This document shows, one piece after another, positions 5,462 to 14,434 of a stretch of DNA of 18,243 nt (position 1 is its first letter; every line of letters begins with the position of its first letter). The stretch is from an uncultured Clostridia bacterium (GTDB lineage Bacteria; Bacillota; Clostridia; Peptostreptococcales; Anaerovoracaceae): assembly GCA_945788655.1 (NCBI GenBank), contig CALZMV010000010.1:1-18243 (forward strand). The letters run 5' to 3'. Below the pieces are notes generated by a model. The model did not search any database and was not told the origin of the DNA. It worked only from the letters and a program-made list of their open reading frames with translations. The translations under genes and the position numbers were made by a program.

Positions 5462-8400
5462 CTATCTAAACAGTTTTCTCATTCTGATAAGTCTCTCCAT
5501 ATCTTTCTCAATGTATGAAGAAGCCGCAACATTATCGTCATACTTCACATGCTCTCCCAAATCAGGAAGTTTCGGCTCCGTTATCACCTCTCCAAGTCTC
5601 CTGATGGTGAGCTTTCGTTCGAATACATTCTGATATTCTTCTTCCAAAGCCTTCAGGATGTTTCTGGCGTTCTCAAGACATGTCATTGAATAATCGTATA
5701 TGTGAGAGCCCGAAATATCGCCTAAAAACGATGGGACAGCAAAAGGCAGAATCATGTTGAGAGACGGGATATTTCCAAGGCTCGCAACGGTCTTTTCCTC
5801 ATCCTTCATACTATCGCCTCCGATGTACGGATATACGGCATTTTCATCAATCCAGCACTTCATATTCGGCAGGAAGTAAGCACTGCTTACAGTTCTCTGC
5901 ATCAGAGTCATCAGGTCACGTCCACGTCCTGTCTGAACGCCCACAACCGTATCCACAACACCAACGCCTGTTTTTTTCAGCAGCGGGTCAATTTTTTTCA
6001 TTCTGTAGCCCTTGTTTACCAGGTCATCAACCAGTATTACAGGTCTGTTGAAGGACTTTATGGTTCTGACCTGAGTTTCCAGAGTGGAATAGAAACTGCT
6101 TTCTTCTACTGAGAAGGCCGAAATATCGCGGTTAAAATACTTTTCTGTGTGAAGGGCCTTGGTTACGGTATTTGGTACAGCAACGCCCTGCAGAACCTTT
6201 CCGAAAGGAACTACCATGCTCTTGCCGTAACTCTTTTCTTTGAGAGGTACCGGCGGTACACAGTTTATCTTTGCAATAAGGTTCATCATCTTATAAAGCA
6301 TGATTCCCGAATTGTATGACAGAATCACTTCTCCCGGATAAATTCTCGTCAGAACTCCCAGCAGTCTGTTATGGGCTTCTTCTACGGCCTTTATCACCAA
6401 AGGCTGCTTGTTAAGAGGGTTCTTTATAATTGTGTTGACATTTTTAAACACGATTACAGGCGAATGCATATCTGCCGCATAAATCGGTTTGCTGCCTGCA
6501 GGGGCAATGTTGACAAACCCCTGTTTTTTCAGAGCCTTTAAAATATTCTTTCTTATTCCCGTTTCTTCACAGGAATTGTACACCACATATGTATAGTCTC
6601 TTGCCAGAAGCTCTGAGAGAACTTCGACAAGAATTGTCTGTCTCAGATCACCTATAGAGCTGTTTCTGCTGGTGTAGATTCCTCCTATTACTGCAATTCC
6701 GCCGGCTGCCTTGCTTCTAATATACGCAGCAATTTCCTGATCCTTAAAAGTTTCGAGGAAGTCTACGCTATCAAGCTTATTTACTGCCGCCACGGCAACA
6801 ATTCTGTTCATCTGAAGCTCATCTCTAAGAACAACAGTATATACATTTTCCTTTTCCAGATAAGTTCTGATAGCATTTACATCATGTCCTCTCTCCCTCA
6901 GCTCATCTTCCATACCGGCTATTGCAGCAGATCCCCTTATCTTGAACTCTTCAAGCTTTATTTCCTGGGCCTGGAAAATATGCTTGTAGGCAGGTTCTCT
7001 CAGGTACAGGCTGCTTTCATATATGTAATTCTGTGCAACCGGATCGATCAGGTTTGAAATATCTCTGTTCATGTCGATATTTTCTCTTATTCTGGTGGAG
7101 CTTATCTCTTCGAAATCTGCCGCAAGAGTCAGATTCATAATCTTACCGTGAATGCTGGTGTAGGATTTACTCTGTCTGAAAGCTTTTTCGCCTTTTTTGC
7201 CTTCAGCATAGCGTCTGAAAATAATGTGATTCAGAGAATGTATTGAATTCTCTGCCGGTTCAGCTCTGTAACAGGATGCATTTTCAATGACATCGCTTCC
7301 TGCAACGAAGTATAACTCCCTTTCTGCAAAGAGGGCTTTGAGCATTTCAAGGTCCTTTGGATTGGCAATATTTACAGGCATTCTATCCGGGAAGATATAC
7401 ATATTTTCTTCATCGGCAATAGACATGCTCATTATCTTTCGTCTCTGCAATCTCGGCTGAGTCTTCTTGGACCAGCTGAACTCATCCAAAGCCAGATACA
7501 CTTCGCATCCCATGTCCCTTATTTCCCTGGCAATTGCCTTATGACTCACGCTGAAAGGGTCAAAAGTTCCCGGAAAGAAGGCAACGGCCTTCGGCTGAAC
7601 CACATTTAGCTTACCCATTTCCAGCTCATAATCACTTATAAAGCCATATATCTTATTGAACACTGCCGCATTGTAGAAAAAGTCCAGGTCTCTTTCTTCT
7701 GAACCTTCGCAAAGTGTCATTATTTTTTTGCCGCAGTGGCTGTATATTTCATATTTTTCATCTTTTGAAAGTTTCTCCGAACCAAAAATGTTCATACCTA
7801 TAGTCCAGAAAGCTTCCTGACTGACAGTAATATTGTAGTTTGCAAAACCTCTTACGATAGAGTTGATAATTCTATATTTTCTGGTTTTTGTAACTGCTTC
7901 TTCCTCGTCCTCTCCAAAGAGTCCCCTATAGATATTGTAGTTTTCAATAAGCACTCCAAAGGTGTTTAATACTGCCCCTGCAACCTGGCCGTTAGAAGCG
8001 ACCAGCAGTTCTTCAAGGTCCTGAATAAGCTCGTCCAGTTCTCTTGGAGGCAGATGAAGCATTATCACTCCAAGATAAATCGGAATGTATTTTGTAAACT
8101 GATAATCCCCTATTTCCAGACCCTTACCAAGCTCTACTGCTATTTCGTTTCTCTGTTCAAGTGGCATTAGCTTGATTATTTCAATGAGTCCGTTACCTGC
8201 TGCCTGACGCACAATAACGGTTTCGCTGACCTTTACCAGATTGGCAAGATGTGTAGCGACATGAAGGAGTTCTCCCCCGTTATGGCCTTTTTCTATGCTC
8301 TTAAGCATAAGCTTTATGTTTGCTACCTTAATGGTCCAAGGTGTGCTTGCCTTTAGGTTGTCCAGATACATTTCTGACAAATCCTCTTCAGAAAGGGAAA

Positions 8401-10285
8401 TGTCAGGGTCATGTCCAAGGCAAAGCTTTATTTCTTTATGGTAATCGCTGCATTTGCCAAAATGATCCTTTACACCAATAGCCGCCAGCTTAATTCCCAC
8501 AGGACCGTTTTTCTCTGCATATTTTGCAAATTTTAAAATTGTATCTACATGATAATCACTGCAGAATTCAGGCTCGATTTTCAATGCTGCCTGAAGAAGA
8601 GTGCTGGTGTTATTCTCCATCATGTCAATCTGACTGTAGTATTTCATGAGAACATCTAAATAATCCACTCTTTTTTCAGGGCGGCATGACATAAGAATTC
8701 CCTTTGTAACTGATTTCAGGCTGTTGCTAAGCCATTTCTTGTGCTGGTCTGTCATCTTATGGTCAGGTTTTAACAATGTTTCAAGAGTGTTCTCCCAAAG
8801 AGACATGTTGGTTATTTTCTTTTGAGGAACATTAACACCTGCGGGCAGCTCCTTACGATATTCTTCGTTAAAGTGGGCGATTATCTGCCCGATAATCTCT
8901 GCTGCCTGATTTCTTATATCACTTTCCTTGTGAACAAGAAATTCATTCAGAAAACGAAGCGTCATCTGCTTCTGGCGTTCTGTCATATATGTTGAGTACT
9001 GTCCAAGAATAGAAATGTACGTACGAAGGCTCTTCCAGTCCTGTTCACTTCTTGCAGTCTCCAGTATGCTTCCGAATTCCTCTTCTTTGTTGAACCTGTT
9101 CATAAGCCTTATGTTGTGATCAATTGCTTCGTACTTGTATTCTCTAGCAATTTCGCTGCCTGAAGCCAATGCGACCTCAATCTTCTCCTTTGCAACAGGT
9201 ACAGGTGGTTCTTTTGCGGGGATTTCAGGTAAAGATGTATCTACCCCCAGGTTTATCATGTAGTTTTCAAAGTCTTTAAGCTTATTATATACTCTGCGAT
9301 AGCGATGTTCCTTTGCCTCGTCAACATTATCAAGCTTGTCTAAAATAACCTGAAAAGCATCGTCTAGGGAGTAGAAGTGTACTACTTCTGCGCCCTCACT
9401 GTTTCTGCTGCTTTTAACTCTGAAGTCCGCATAGATAAGAAGCAGAGATTCCACCGAAAGATTTGCAAGCTCAAGATCCCAGGTGGAATGGTTTGCCGCA
9501 ATGTGTCCTATCATAGGCATCTTAAATCTGTTAAAGCATATATCGGTATAGTAGTAATGCAGGTACGGTATTCTTCGTTCTTCGCTCTTCTTGCACCCGT
9601 ATTTGCCGATATCATGTCCTGCTGCTGCTCCCGAAATTATTCCTAGGTCAACAGGAATCTTCAAAGCCTCCAGCTGTCTTGCCGCATGCATGGCAACATA
9701 ATGAACCCCCGCAATGTGGCCCAAAGTGTTATATGGAGTCAGTTCAACACCGATTCTCATAAATTCATATATGTACTGTTCTTTTGAAAAATCGCGCAGT
9801 CTCAGATATTCCTTGTTATATCCTTTCTCCTTTATCTCGTCAGCACTGACAAAGTGAAAATCCACGGTAGGATCAAAGGCTGTATTTTGCTCTTCCACCT
9901 TAAAAATGCTCTGCATGAGCTGCAGCAGAAAAAGACTCTGTTTTGTTCCTTCTTCAATTTGAGAAAACAGTTCATCTCCGCTGGCTGCAATTTTTTCGGG
10001 GAAAAGAATGCGAAGCACGTAATTATATGCATTTTTCAAGTACTGCTTTGGTACTTCCTCAGGTCCCATAAGAGAAAGGACCGGCATCATGCTTTCAACG
10101 ACCTTATAAACGCTGAATCTGCCATTAAGGCAGGCATCAGCATGGAGGTTTTTTATTGATTCCTCAAAATTGCCCCTTTCAAGTATGCCCTTTATATCGT
10201 TTTCACTCATTTCAATGTGCTTCAAAAAGGATTTTTCTGTAAGATGCTTGATACTTTCTCTGTATAAATTTGCAGCTATGTTCAT
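5462..10285 (-). CDS. Giant multidomain protein: YqeK-like HD, HEAT-like, NadD-like nucleotidyltransferase, GNAT-like, PRTase-like
   Basis: The protein has 1607 residues. Residues 185-290 form a YqeK-type HD domain with the expected residues His190, His224-Asp225, His243, His266 and Asp287; characterised YqeK proteins hydrolyse diadenosine tetraphosphate. Residues about 390-895 are predicted helical repeats resembling HEAT/ARM (for example 451-471, 688-708, 765-782). Residues 898-1095 are a NadD/cytidylyltransferase-like domain: GTFDPFSVSH (906-915), VAGSDVI (994-1000), ISSTRIR (1061-1067); the usual HxGH reads SVSH. Residues about 1100-1265 resemble a GNAT acetyltransferase (ending KKQGF), less certainly. 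Residues about 1300-1480 look like a type I phosphoribosyltransferase, with VILVDDLVNKG (1416-1426) at the PRPP loop, where the usual Thr-Gly is Lys-Gly. There is no signal peptide or membrane segment, so it is cytosolic. The ATG follows GGAGG by 6 nt. It is first in a four-gene operon. The HD and nucleotidyltransferase calls are solid, the PRTase is fair, and the overall reaction is unknown. Confidence 0.85.
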   Translation of the reverse strand: MNIAANLYRESIKHLTEKSFLKHIEMSENDIKGILERGNFEESIKNLHADACLNGRFSVYKVVESMMPVLSLMGPEEVPKQYLKNAYNYVLRILFPEKIAASGDELFSQIEEGTKQSLFLLQLMQSIFKVEEQNTAFDPTVDFHFVSADEIKEKGYNKEYLRLRDFSKEQYIYEFMRIGVELTPYNTLGHIAGVHYVAMHAARQLEALKIPVDLGIISGAAAGHDIGKYGCKKSEERRIPYLHYYYTDICFNRFKMPMIGHIAANHSTWDLELANLSVESLLLIYADFRVKSSRNSEGAEVVHFYSLDDAFQVILDKLDNVDEAKEHRYRRVYNKLKDFENYMINLGVDTSLPEIPAKEPPVPVAKEKIEVALASGSEIAREYKYEAIDHNIRLMNRFNKEEEFGSILETARSEQDWKSLRTYISILGQYSTYMTERQKQMTLRFLNEFLVHKESDIRNQAAEIIGQIIAHFNEEYRKELPAGVNVPQKKITNMSLWENTLETLLKPDHKMTDQHKKWLSNSLKSVTKGILMSCRPEKRVDYLDVLMKYYSQIDMMENNTSTLLQAALKIEPEFCSDYHVDTILKFAKYAEKNGPVGIKLAAIGVKDHFGKCSDYHKEIKLCLGHDPDISLSEEDLSEMYLDNLKASTPWTIKVANIKLMLKSIEKGHNGGELLHVATHLANLVKVSETVIVRQAAGNGLIEIIKLMPLEQRNEIAVELGKGLEIGDYQFTKYIPIYLGVIMLHLPPRELDELIQDLEELLVASNGQVAGAVLNTFGVLIENYNIYRGLFGEDEEEAVTKTRKYRIINSIVRGFANYNITVSQEAFWTIGMNIFGSEKLSKDEKYEIYSHCGKKIMTLCEGSEERDLDFFYNAAVFNKIYGFISDYELEMGKLNVVQPKAVAFFPGTFDPFSVSHKAIAREIRDMGCEVYLALDEFSWSKKTQPRLQRRKIMSMSIADEENMYIFPDRMPVNIANPKDLEMLKALFAERELYFVAGSDVIENASCYRAEPAENSIHSLNHIIFRRYAEGKKGEKAFRQSKSYTSIHGKIMNLTLAADFEEISSTRIRENIDMNRDISNLIDPVAQNYIYESSLYLREPAYKHIFQAQEIKLEEFKIRGSAAIAGMEDELRERGHDVNAIRTYLEKENVYTVVLRDELQMNRIVAVAAVNKLDSVDFLETFKDQEIAAYIRSKAAGGIAVIGGIYTSRNSSIGDLRQTILVEVLSELLARDYTYVVYNSCEETGIRKNILKALKKQGFVNIAPAGSKPIYAADMHSPVIVFKNVNTIIKNPLNKQPLVIKAVEEAHNRLLGVLTRIYPGEVILSYNSGIMLYKMMNLIAKINCVPPVPLKEKSYGKSMVVPFGKVLQGVAVPNTVTKALHTEKYFNRDISAFSVEESSFYSTLETQVRTIKSFNRPVILVDDLVNKGYRMKKIDPLLKKTGVGVVDTVVGVQTGRGRDLMTLMQRTVSSAYFLPNMKCWIDENAVYPYIGGDSMKDEEKTVASLGNIPSLNMILPFAVPSFLGDISGSHIYDYSMTCLENARNILKALEEEYQNVFERKLTIRRLGEVITEPKLPDLGEHVKYDDNVAASSYIEKDMERLIRMRKLFR

Positions 10286-10307
10286 ATTCTGCCTCCGCGT
10301 AAAATTT

Positions 10308-10349
10308 AAAAAAGAGCATTAAAACCCACCAGGTAGGTCTTAATGCTCT
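10308..10349 (-). terminator. Rho-independent terminator of asnS
   Basis: On the minus strand a 17-bp stem (10349-10333 with 10329-10313; outer ten pairs AGAGCATTAA/TTAATGCTCT perfect, two inner G-U pairs) closes a 3-nt loop and is followed by TTTTTT (10313-10308). It begins 9 nt after the asnS stop. It ends only about 22 nt before the ATG of the giant gene, so it also sits in the leader of that operon. Confidence 0.92.
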
Positions 10350-10358
10350 GGTTATTAT

Positions 10359-11753
10359 CTAGAATTCTGCATTCTTTGGTGTTCTAGCATATGGAAGAAC
10401 GTCTCTGATGTTGCTTACGCCGGTAATGTACATGATGATTCTTTCGAATCCAAGGCCATATCCGGCATGCTTTACGCCGCCGTACTTTCTAAGATCCATA
10501 TACCACCAGTAATCTTCCTCTTTAAGACCCATTTCATCCATTCTGGCCTTGAGAACATCATATCTTTCTTCTCTCTGGCTTCCACCGATGATTTCACCAA
10601 CGCCCGGTACAAGAAGGTCACATGCTGCAACAGTCTTGTTGTCGTCGTTAAGTCTCATATAGAACGCCTTGATATCCTTTGGATAATCGGTTACGAATAT
10701 AGGCTTTTTGAAGATTTCTTCAGTAAGATATCTTTCGTGCTCAGTCTGAAGGTCAATACCCCATTCAACAGGATACTGGAATTCCTTGCCTGATTTTTTT
10801 AGAAGTTCAACAGCTTCTGTGTAAGAAACGCGACCGAAATCAGCATTTACAATAGTGTTTAATCTTTCTATTAATCCTTTGTCAACAAAACTGTTGAAGA
10901 ACTGCATTTCTTCAGGAGCATTTTCAAGCACATATCTGATGATGTACTTAATCATAGCTTCTGCCAGTTCCATATTGTCTTTTAAGTCTGCAAACGCAAC
11001 TTCCGGTTCAATCATCCAGAATTCAGATGCATGTCTTGCAGTATTGGAATTTTCAGCTCTGAATGTAGGCCCGAAGGTATATACCTTTCTGAAAGCTAAT
11101 GCATAGGTTTCAGCCTCCAGCTGACCGCTTACAGTTAAACTTGCTTCCTTGCCGAAGAAATCCTGGCTATAGTCAACCTTTCCATCTTCAGTCTTTGGAA
11201 CGTTGTCCATATCAAGTGTTGTGATTCTGAACATTTCGCCTGCACCTTCACAGTCACTTCCTGTGATAATTGGTGTGTGTACATATACGAAATTCTGTTC
11301 CTGGAAGAATTTATGAATCGCATATGCCACCAGAGATCTTACTCTGAATACAGCAGAGAACATATTGGTTCTAGGTCTTAAGTGAGCGATTTCTCTTAAG
11401 AATTCCATAGAATGTCTCTTTGGCTGCAGAGGATAATCAGGTGTAGATGCTGCCTCAACTGTAACTTCTGTCGCCTTTATTTCAAAAGGCTGCTTCGCAT
11501 TTGGAGTAACAACAACCTTGCCTTTAACAGCGAGTGCAGTTGCAACATATGCCTTTGATACTTCTTCAAAATTGTCGATAAATTCTTCTTCATATACAAC
11601 CTGTACGGATTTGAAGAAAGAACCGTCGTTTAACTCTATAAATCCAAATTTGTTGGAGTTTCTGTTATTTCTAACCCAGCCTTTTATCAATACTTCTTTA
11701 TCAGCGTATTCAGCTGTGTTCCTAAAAAGCTCTCTGAGCAGTATTTCTTTCAT
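10359..11753 (-). CDS. asnS: Asparaginyl-tRNA synthetase
   Basis: This class IIb aminoacyl-tRNA synthetase charges tRNA-Asn with asparagine using ATP. I choose the ATG at 11753 (464 aa) rather than the TTG two codons upstream, because AAGG lies 9 nt from the ATG and only 3 nt from the TTG. From that ATG, the anticodon-binding OB fold spans about 20-101 (VLIKGWVRNNRNSNKFGFI). The catalytic core has motif 2 (FRAENSNTARHASEFWMIEPE region, 231-251) and motif 3 (GYGLGFERIIMYITG, 431-445), with CDLLVPGVGEIIGG before it. The LRPRTNMF segment and lack of a GatB-type context support AsnRS over AspRS. Length is normal. It has its own promoter and a strong terminator. The leader of about 70 nt is too short for a T-box. 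Confidence 0.97.
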   Translation of the reverse strand: MKEILLRELFRNTAEYADKEVLIKGWVRNNRNSNKFGFIELNDGSFFKSVQVVYEEEFIDNFEEVSKAYVATALAVKGKVVVTPNAKQPFEIKATEVTVEAASTPDYPLQPKRHSMEFLREIAHLRPRTNMFSAVFRVRSLVAYAIHKFFQEQNFVYVHTPIITGSDCEGAGEMFRITTLDMDNVPKTEDGKVDYSQDFFGKEASLTVSGQLEAETYALAFRKVYTFGPTFRAENSNTARHASEFWMIEPEVAFADLKDNMELAEAMIKYIIRYVLENAPEEMQFFNSFVDKGLIERLNTIVNADFGRVSYTEAVELLKKSGKEFQYPVEWGIDLQTEHERYLTEEIFKKPIFVTDYPKDIKAFYMRLNDDNKTVAACDLLVPGVGEIIGGSQREERYDVLKARMDEMGLKEEDYWWYMDLRKYGGVKHAGYGLGFERIIMYITGVSNIRDVLPYARTPKNAEF

Positions 11754-11831
11754 CTTCAACTACCTTCTTATTTAATTATTATATTTTGTGCATATTTTCT
11801 ACTATTATTATCACACAAATACGCAGATTAA

Positions 11832-11860
11832 ATTATATCATAGGGTTTTTTCAATATCAA
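11832..11860 (-). promoter_or_regulatory. asnS promoter, overlapping the histidine kinase stop codon
   Basis: On the minus strand: TTGATA (11860-11855), 17 bp, TATAAT (11837-11832), giving 5/6 and 6/6 matches. The kinase stop codon TGA (11859-11857) is inside the -35 hexamer. The predicted start near 11825 gives an untranslated leader of about 70 nt. No terminator lies between the kinase gene and asnS, so read-through may also contribute. Confidence 0.82.
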
Positions 11861-14421
11861 CAGCAAAGTATCCTGTGTATCTCCTTAATAACCTCTTCGA
11901 TATTAATTGGTTTGGATACGAAGCCATTCATTCCACATTCCTCCGCCTTTTTTCTGTCTTCACTAAAAGCATTAGCTGTCATAGCGATGATAGGGATCTT
12001 AGACAACAATGGTTCTTCTAATGCCCGGATACGGCGTGTAGCCTCATATCCGTCAAGCTTAGGCATCTGAATGTCCATAAGTATCAGATCATATGCCTCA
12101 GGCAGCGATTCCTCAACCTTTTTAAGGGCTTCCTCACCATCTGTTGCTGTATCAATATCAAAACCATATACGCTTAAGAATTCCACTGCTATTTCCATAT
12201 TCAGCTCGTTATCTTCCACCAACAGCAGTTTCTTGCCCATAAATTGTTCTTTTAGATTATTATCCGAAGGGTTACATACAGTTTCGTTACTTGAACTTGC
12301 AAAATCTCCATAAACAGCTTCCTCACCTTCATCCGCATGTTTTTTTGTTATTTGCCGCAATGTAAGTTCAAGGTTGATAACAAATTCTGTGCCTTTTCCC
12401 TGTTCAGAAATCACTTCAATTGTACCACCCATCATGTCAATGATGTTTTTCGTAATTGACATTCCAAGGCCTGTACCTTGAATCTTGCTCACAGTTGTAT
12501 TTCGTTCCCGCTCAAAGGGGAAGAAAACGCGTTCTGCAAATTCCTGGCTCATACCTATTCCCGTATCTTTTACTCTAAGCCGGTATAGTCCTTTCCCTTC
12601 TTTTTCGCAAGGCAGCTGTTTCATCTTAACAAATACCTCTCCACCTTCAGGAGTGAATTTTATTGCATTTGATAACAGATTCATTATTACCTGGCTGAGT
12701 CTTATTTCATCACAGAATACATTTTTATCTATTATTTCAGATGAATCCATATGGAGTTTTAGCTGTTTTTCTTCTATTTGTCCACTTACTATATTTTTAA
12801 CGTCATTGAGCATTTCTACCAAATCTGCATCTGTTTCATCAAGCTGGAACTTGCCGCTTTCAATACGGCTCATATCAAGCACGTCATTAATAAGCGAAAG
12901 CAGATGCTTGCCCGATGTCTTTATCTTAGCAAGATAATCCTTGACCTTTTCATCATCTCCAACATTGTCATCGGCTAAAGTCGTAAAACCAAGGATTGCA
13001 TTCATAGGAGTACGAATATCATGAGAAATGTTGCTTAAAAAAGCACTCTTTGCCATGTTGGCTTTTTGAGCAATTTTCACAGCATCTTCCAGCGCCATGT
13101 TAGCATTCTTTTCCTTAGTTCTGTCAGATATTACAAGAATATACTTTTTTTCATCCCTGATAATCCTGCACAGGGCGACTACGCGGAACCAGCGGATTTC
13201 TCCCGTTTTTTGATGAACATATTCTCTATTCCACTCATTTTGCTGATCAGGAAGGATGTATTCAAGCTGATCAAGCACTTTCCTTGTGTCCTTGCCTCTT
13301 GGAAGATGTTCAAGTTCTGTGACGTTCGCACGAATCTTTTCTTCCGGTATTCCAACAAGTTCTTCCACATTAGGGCTGATATATTCGACCTTTGAAGTTT
13401 TGGCATCAATCATCAGAAATATGTCTTCAACATTATTCGAAAGCGTAGAAAACAACTCATCTCTGTAAAGGATTTCCTTATCCTTCTTTGTCAGCATCAG
13501 CCGGTTCTGATGTGTCACAAATCCAAGGGTAAAAAGAATAAAAATCGCTGCAATACACACAACAAGGATCAGCGTTCTCGTCTGCAGGCTGTTCATACTG
13601 GCGTTTACTATACTGGATGGAACTATACCTACTACTGCCCAATCTTCAAACTCAACGTTCTCATAGATAAAATAATACTCTTTGCCAGCCATTACTATTT
13701 CGCATACTCCTGAGCGTTCCTCCCGAAAATCTTTTTTAATCTTTTCAATTTCATAATCATCCAGAGAAGAGAACTTCCTCAGCATTGCCAGAACATTGTA
13801 AATTTTATATTTTCCATTTTGAGGGCTGTCTACTATTACTCTGCCATCCGCATGTACCAAAAAACTGCTGGAATTGCCCTCGAAGGCCGTATTTTCTATT
13901 GTCTGTACAAGGTCCTTATTGTCGTAGCTTATAGCAATGGCTTCATATTCAAAATTCTTAAATTTTCCCGGCTGAATAGGAATAGCAAACACCATAATCT
14001 CAGGCTGCTCGGGAATTACCGAATTCACAAGTGTATCCTTCTTTTCAAGAATCAGCTTGGACATATCCTCCTTAAGATTAAGATATCCCGTTTTGCCATC
14101 TATGGTATAATACTCCCCTTCCCGGGAAATAAAGAAGAAGTTCGTAAATCCATTCTCCTCCTTAGCCATAGTGATATATTCCGCCACTTTCTGATCATCA
14201 TTTGTATCCTGGATATAAGGAACCCACATATGCATGGTGCTCCAGCTCTTTCCAACAAGATTGTGAAGTGATTGGTTTGCCTGATGATAGATTTCTGTAA
14301 GATGAGCAGTACTTTCTGAATAAATTGTCTTTTTTACAAAGCTATAATGCCATACGCTTACAGCCAACACACACAGTGATACTGCAACCGCTACCAATAT
14401 AGGTAATCTACGCTTCCACAT
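11857..14421 (-). CDS. Membrane hybrid sensor histidine kinase with receiver domain
   Basis: The 854-residue protein reads, in order: membrane segment 7-24; extracytoplasmic dCache-like sensor about 30-280; membrane segment about 283-303; PAS domain about 320-435 (ending ISDRTKEK); HisKA with phospho-acceptor His467 in FLSNISHDIRTPMN; HATPase_c with N-box Asn585 (NLLSNAIKFT), DTGIGM (619-624) and GTGLGM (649-654); and a C-terminal receiver with phospho-acceptor Asp783 (LMDIQMP), acidic Asp736, Thr815 and Lys837. All catalytic residues are present. No Hpt domain or DNA-binding output is encoded in the window, so the downstream partner must lie elsewhere. The ligand is unknown; dCache domains often bind small metabolites. 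The ATG follows AAGGAG by 9 nt. It begins 13 nt after the epimerase gene, with the ribosome site abutting that stop, so the two are cotranscribed. Confidence 0.93.
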   Translation of the reverse strand: MWKRRLPILVAVAVSLCVLAVSVWHYSFVKKTIYSESTAHLTEIYHQANQSLHNLVGKSWSTMHMWVPYIQDTNDDQKVAEYITMAKEENGFTNFFFISREGEYYTIDGKTGYLNLKEDMSKLILEKKDTLVNSVIPEQPEIMVFAIPIQPGKFKNFEYEAIAISYDNKDLVQTIENTAFEGNSSSFLVHADGRVIVDSPQNGKYKIYNVLAMLRKFSSLDDYEIEKIKKDFREERSGVCEIVMAGKEYYFIYENVEFEDWAVVGIVPSSIVNASMNSLQTRTLILVVCIAAIFILFTLGFVTHQNRLMLTKKDKEILYRDELFSTLSNNVEDIFLMIDAKTSKVEYISPNVEELVGIPEEKIRANVTELEHLPRGKDTRKVLDQLEYILPDQQNEWNREYVHQKTGEIRWFRVVALCRIIRDEKKYILVISDRTKEKNANMALEDAVKIAQKANMAKSAFLSNISHDIRTPMNAILGFTTLADDNVGDDEKVKDYLAKIKTSGKHLLSLINDVLDMSRIESGKFQLDETDADLVEMLNDVKNIVSGQIEEKQLKLHMDSSEIIDKNVFCDEIRLSQVIMNLLSNAIKFTPEGGEVFVKMKQLPCEKEGKGLYRLRVKDTGIGMSQEFAERVFFPFERERNTTVSKIQGTGLGMSITKNIIDMMGGTIEVISEQGKGTEFVINLELTLRQITKKHADEGEEAVYGDFASSSNETVCNPSDNNLKEQFMGKKLLLVEDNELNMEIAVEFLSVYGFDIDTATDGEEALKKVEESLPEAYDLILMDIQMPKLDGYEATRRIRALEEPLLSKIPIIAMTANAFSEDRKKAEECGMNGFVSKPINIEEVIKEIHRILCC

Positions 14422-14434
14422 GCGTTTTCACTCC

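Noticed and set aside
11754..11830. T-box riboswitch ahead of asnS
   Set aside because: The predicted leader is about 70 nt, too short for a T-box, and has no terminator/antiterminator pair.
12485..12937. 150-codon plus-strand frame rich in Ser and Ile
   Set aside because: It is opposite the HisKA-HATPase codons of the kinase; its composition is what antisense of that region gives.
13819..14271. 150-codon open frame on the plus strand
   Set aside because: It lies wholly inside the histidine kinase gene, has no ribosome site or recognisable motif, and the minus-strand frame encodes a clear sensor domain.
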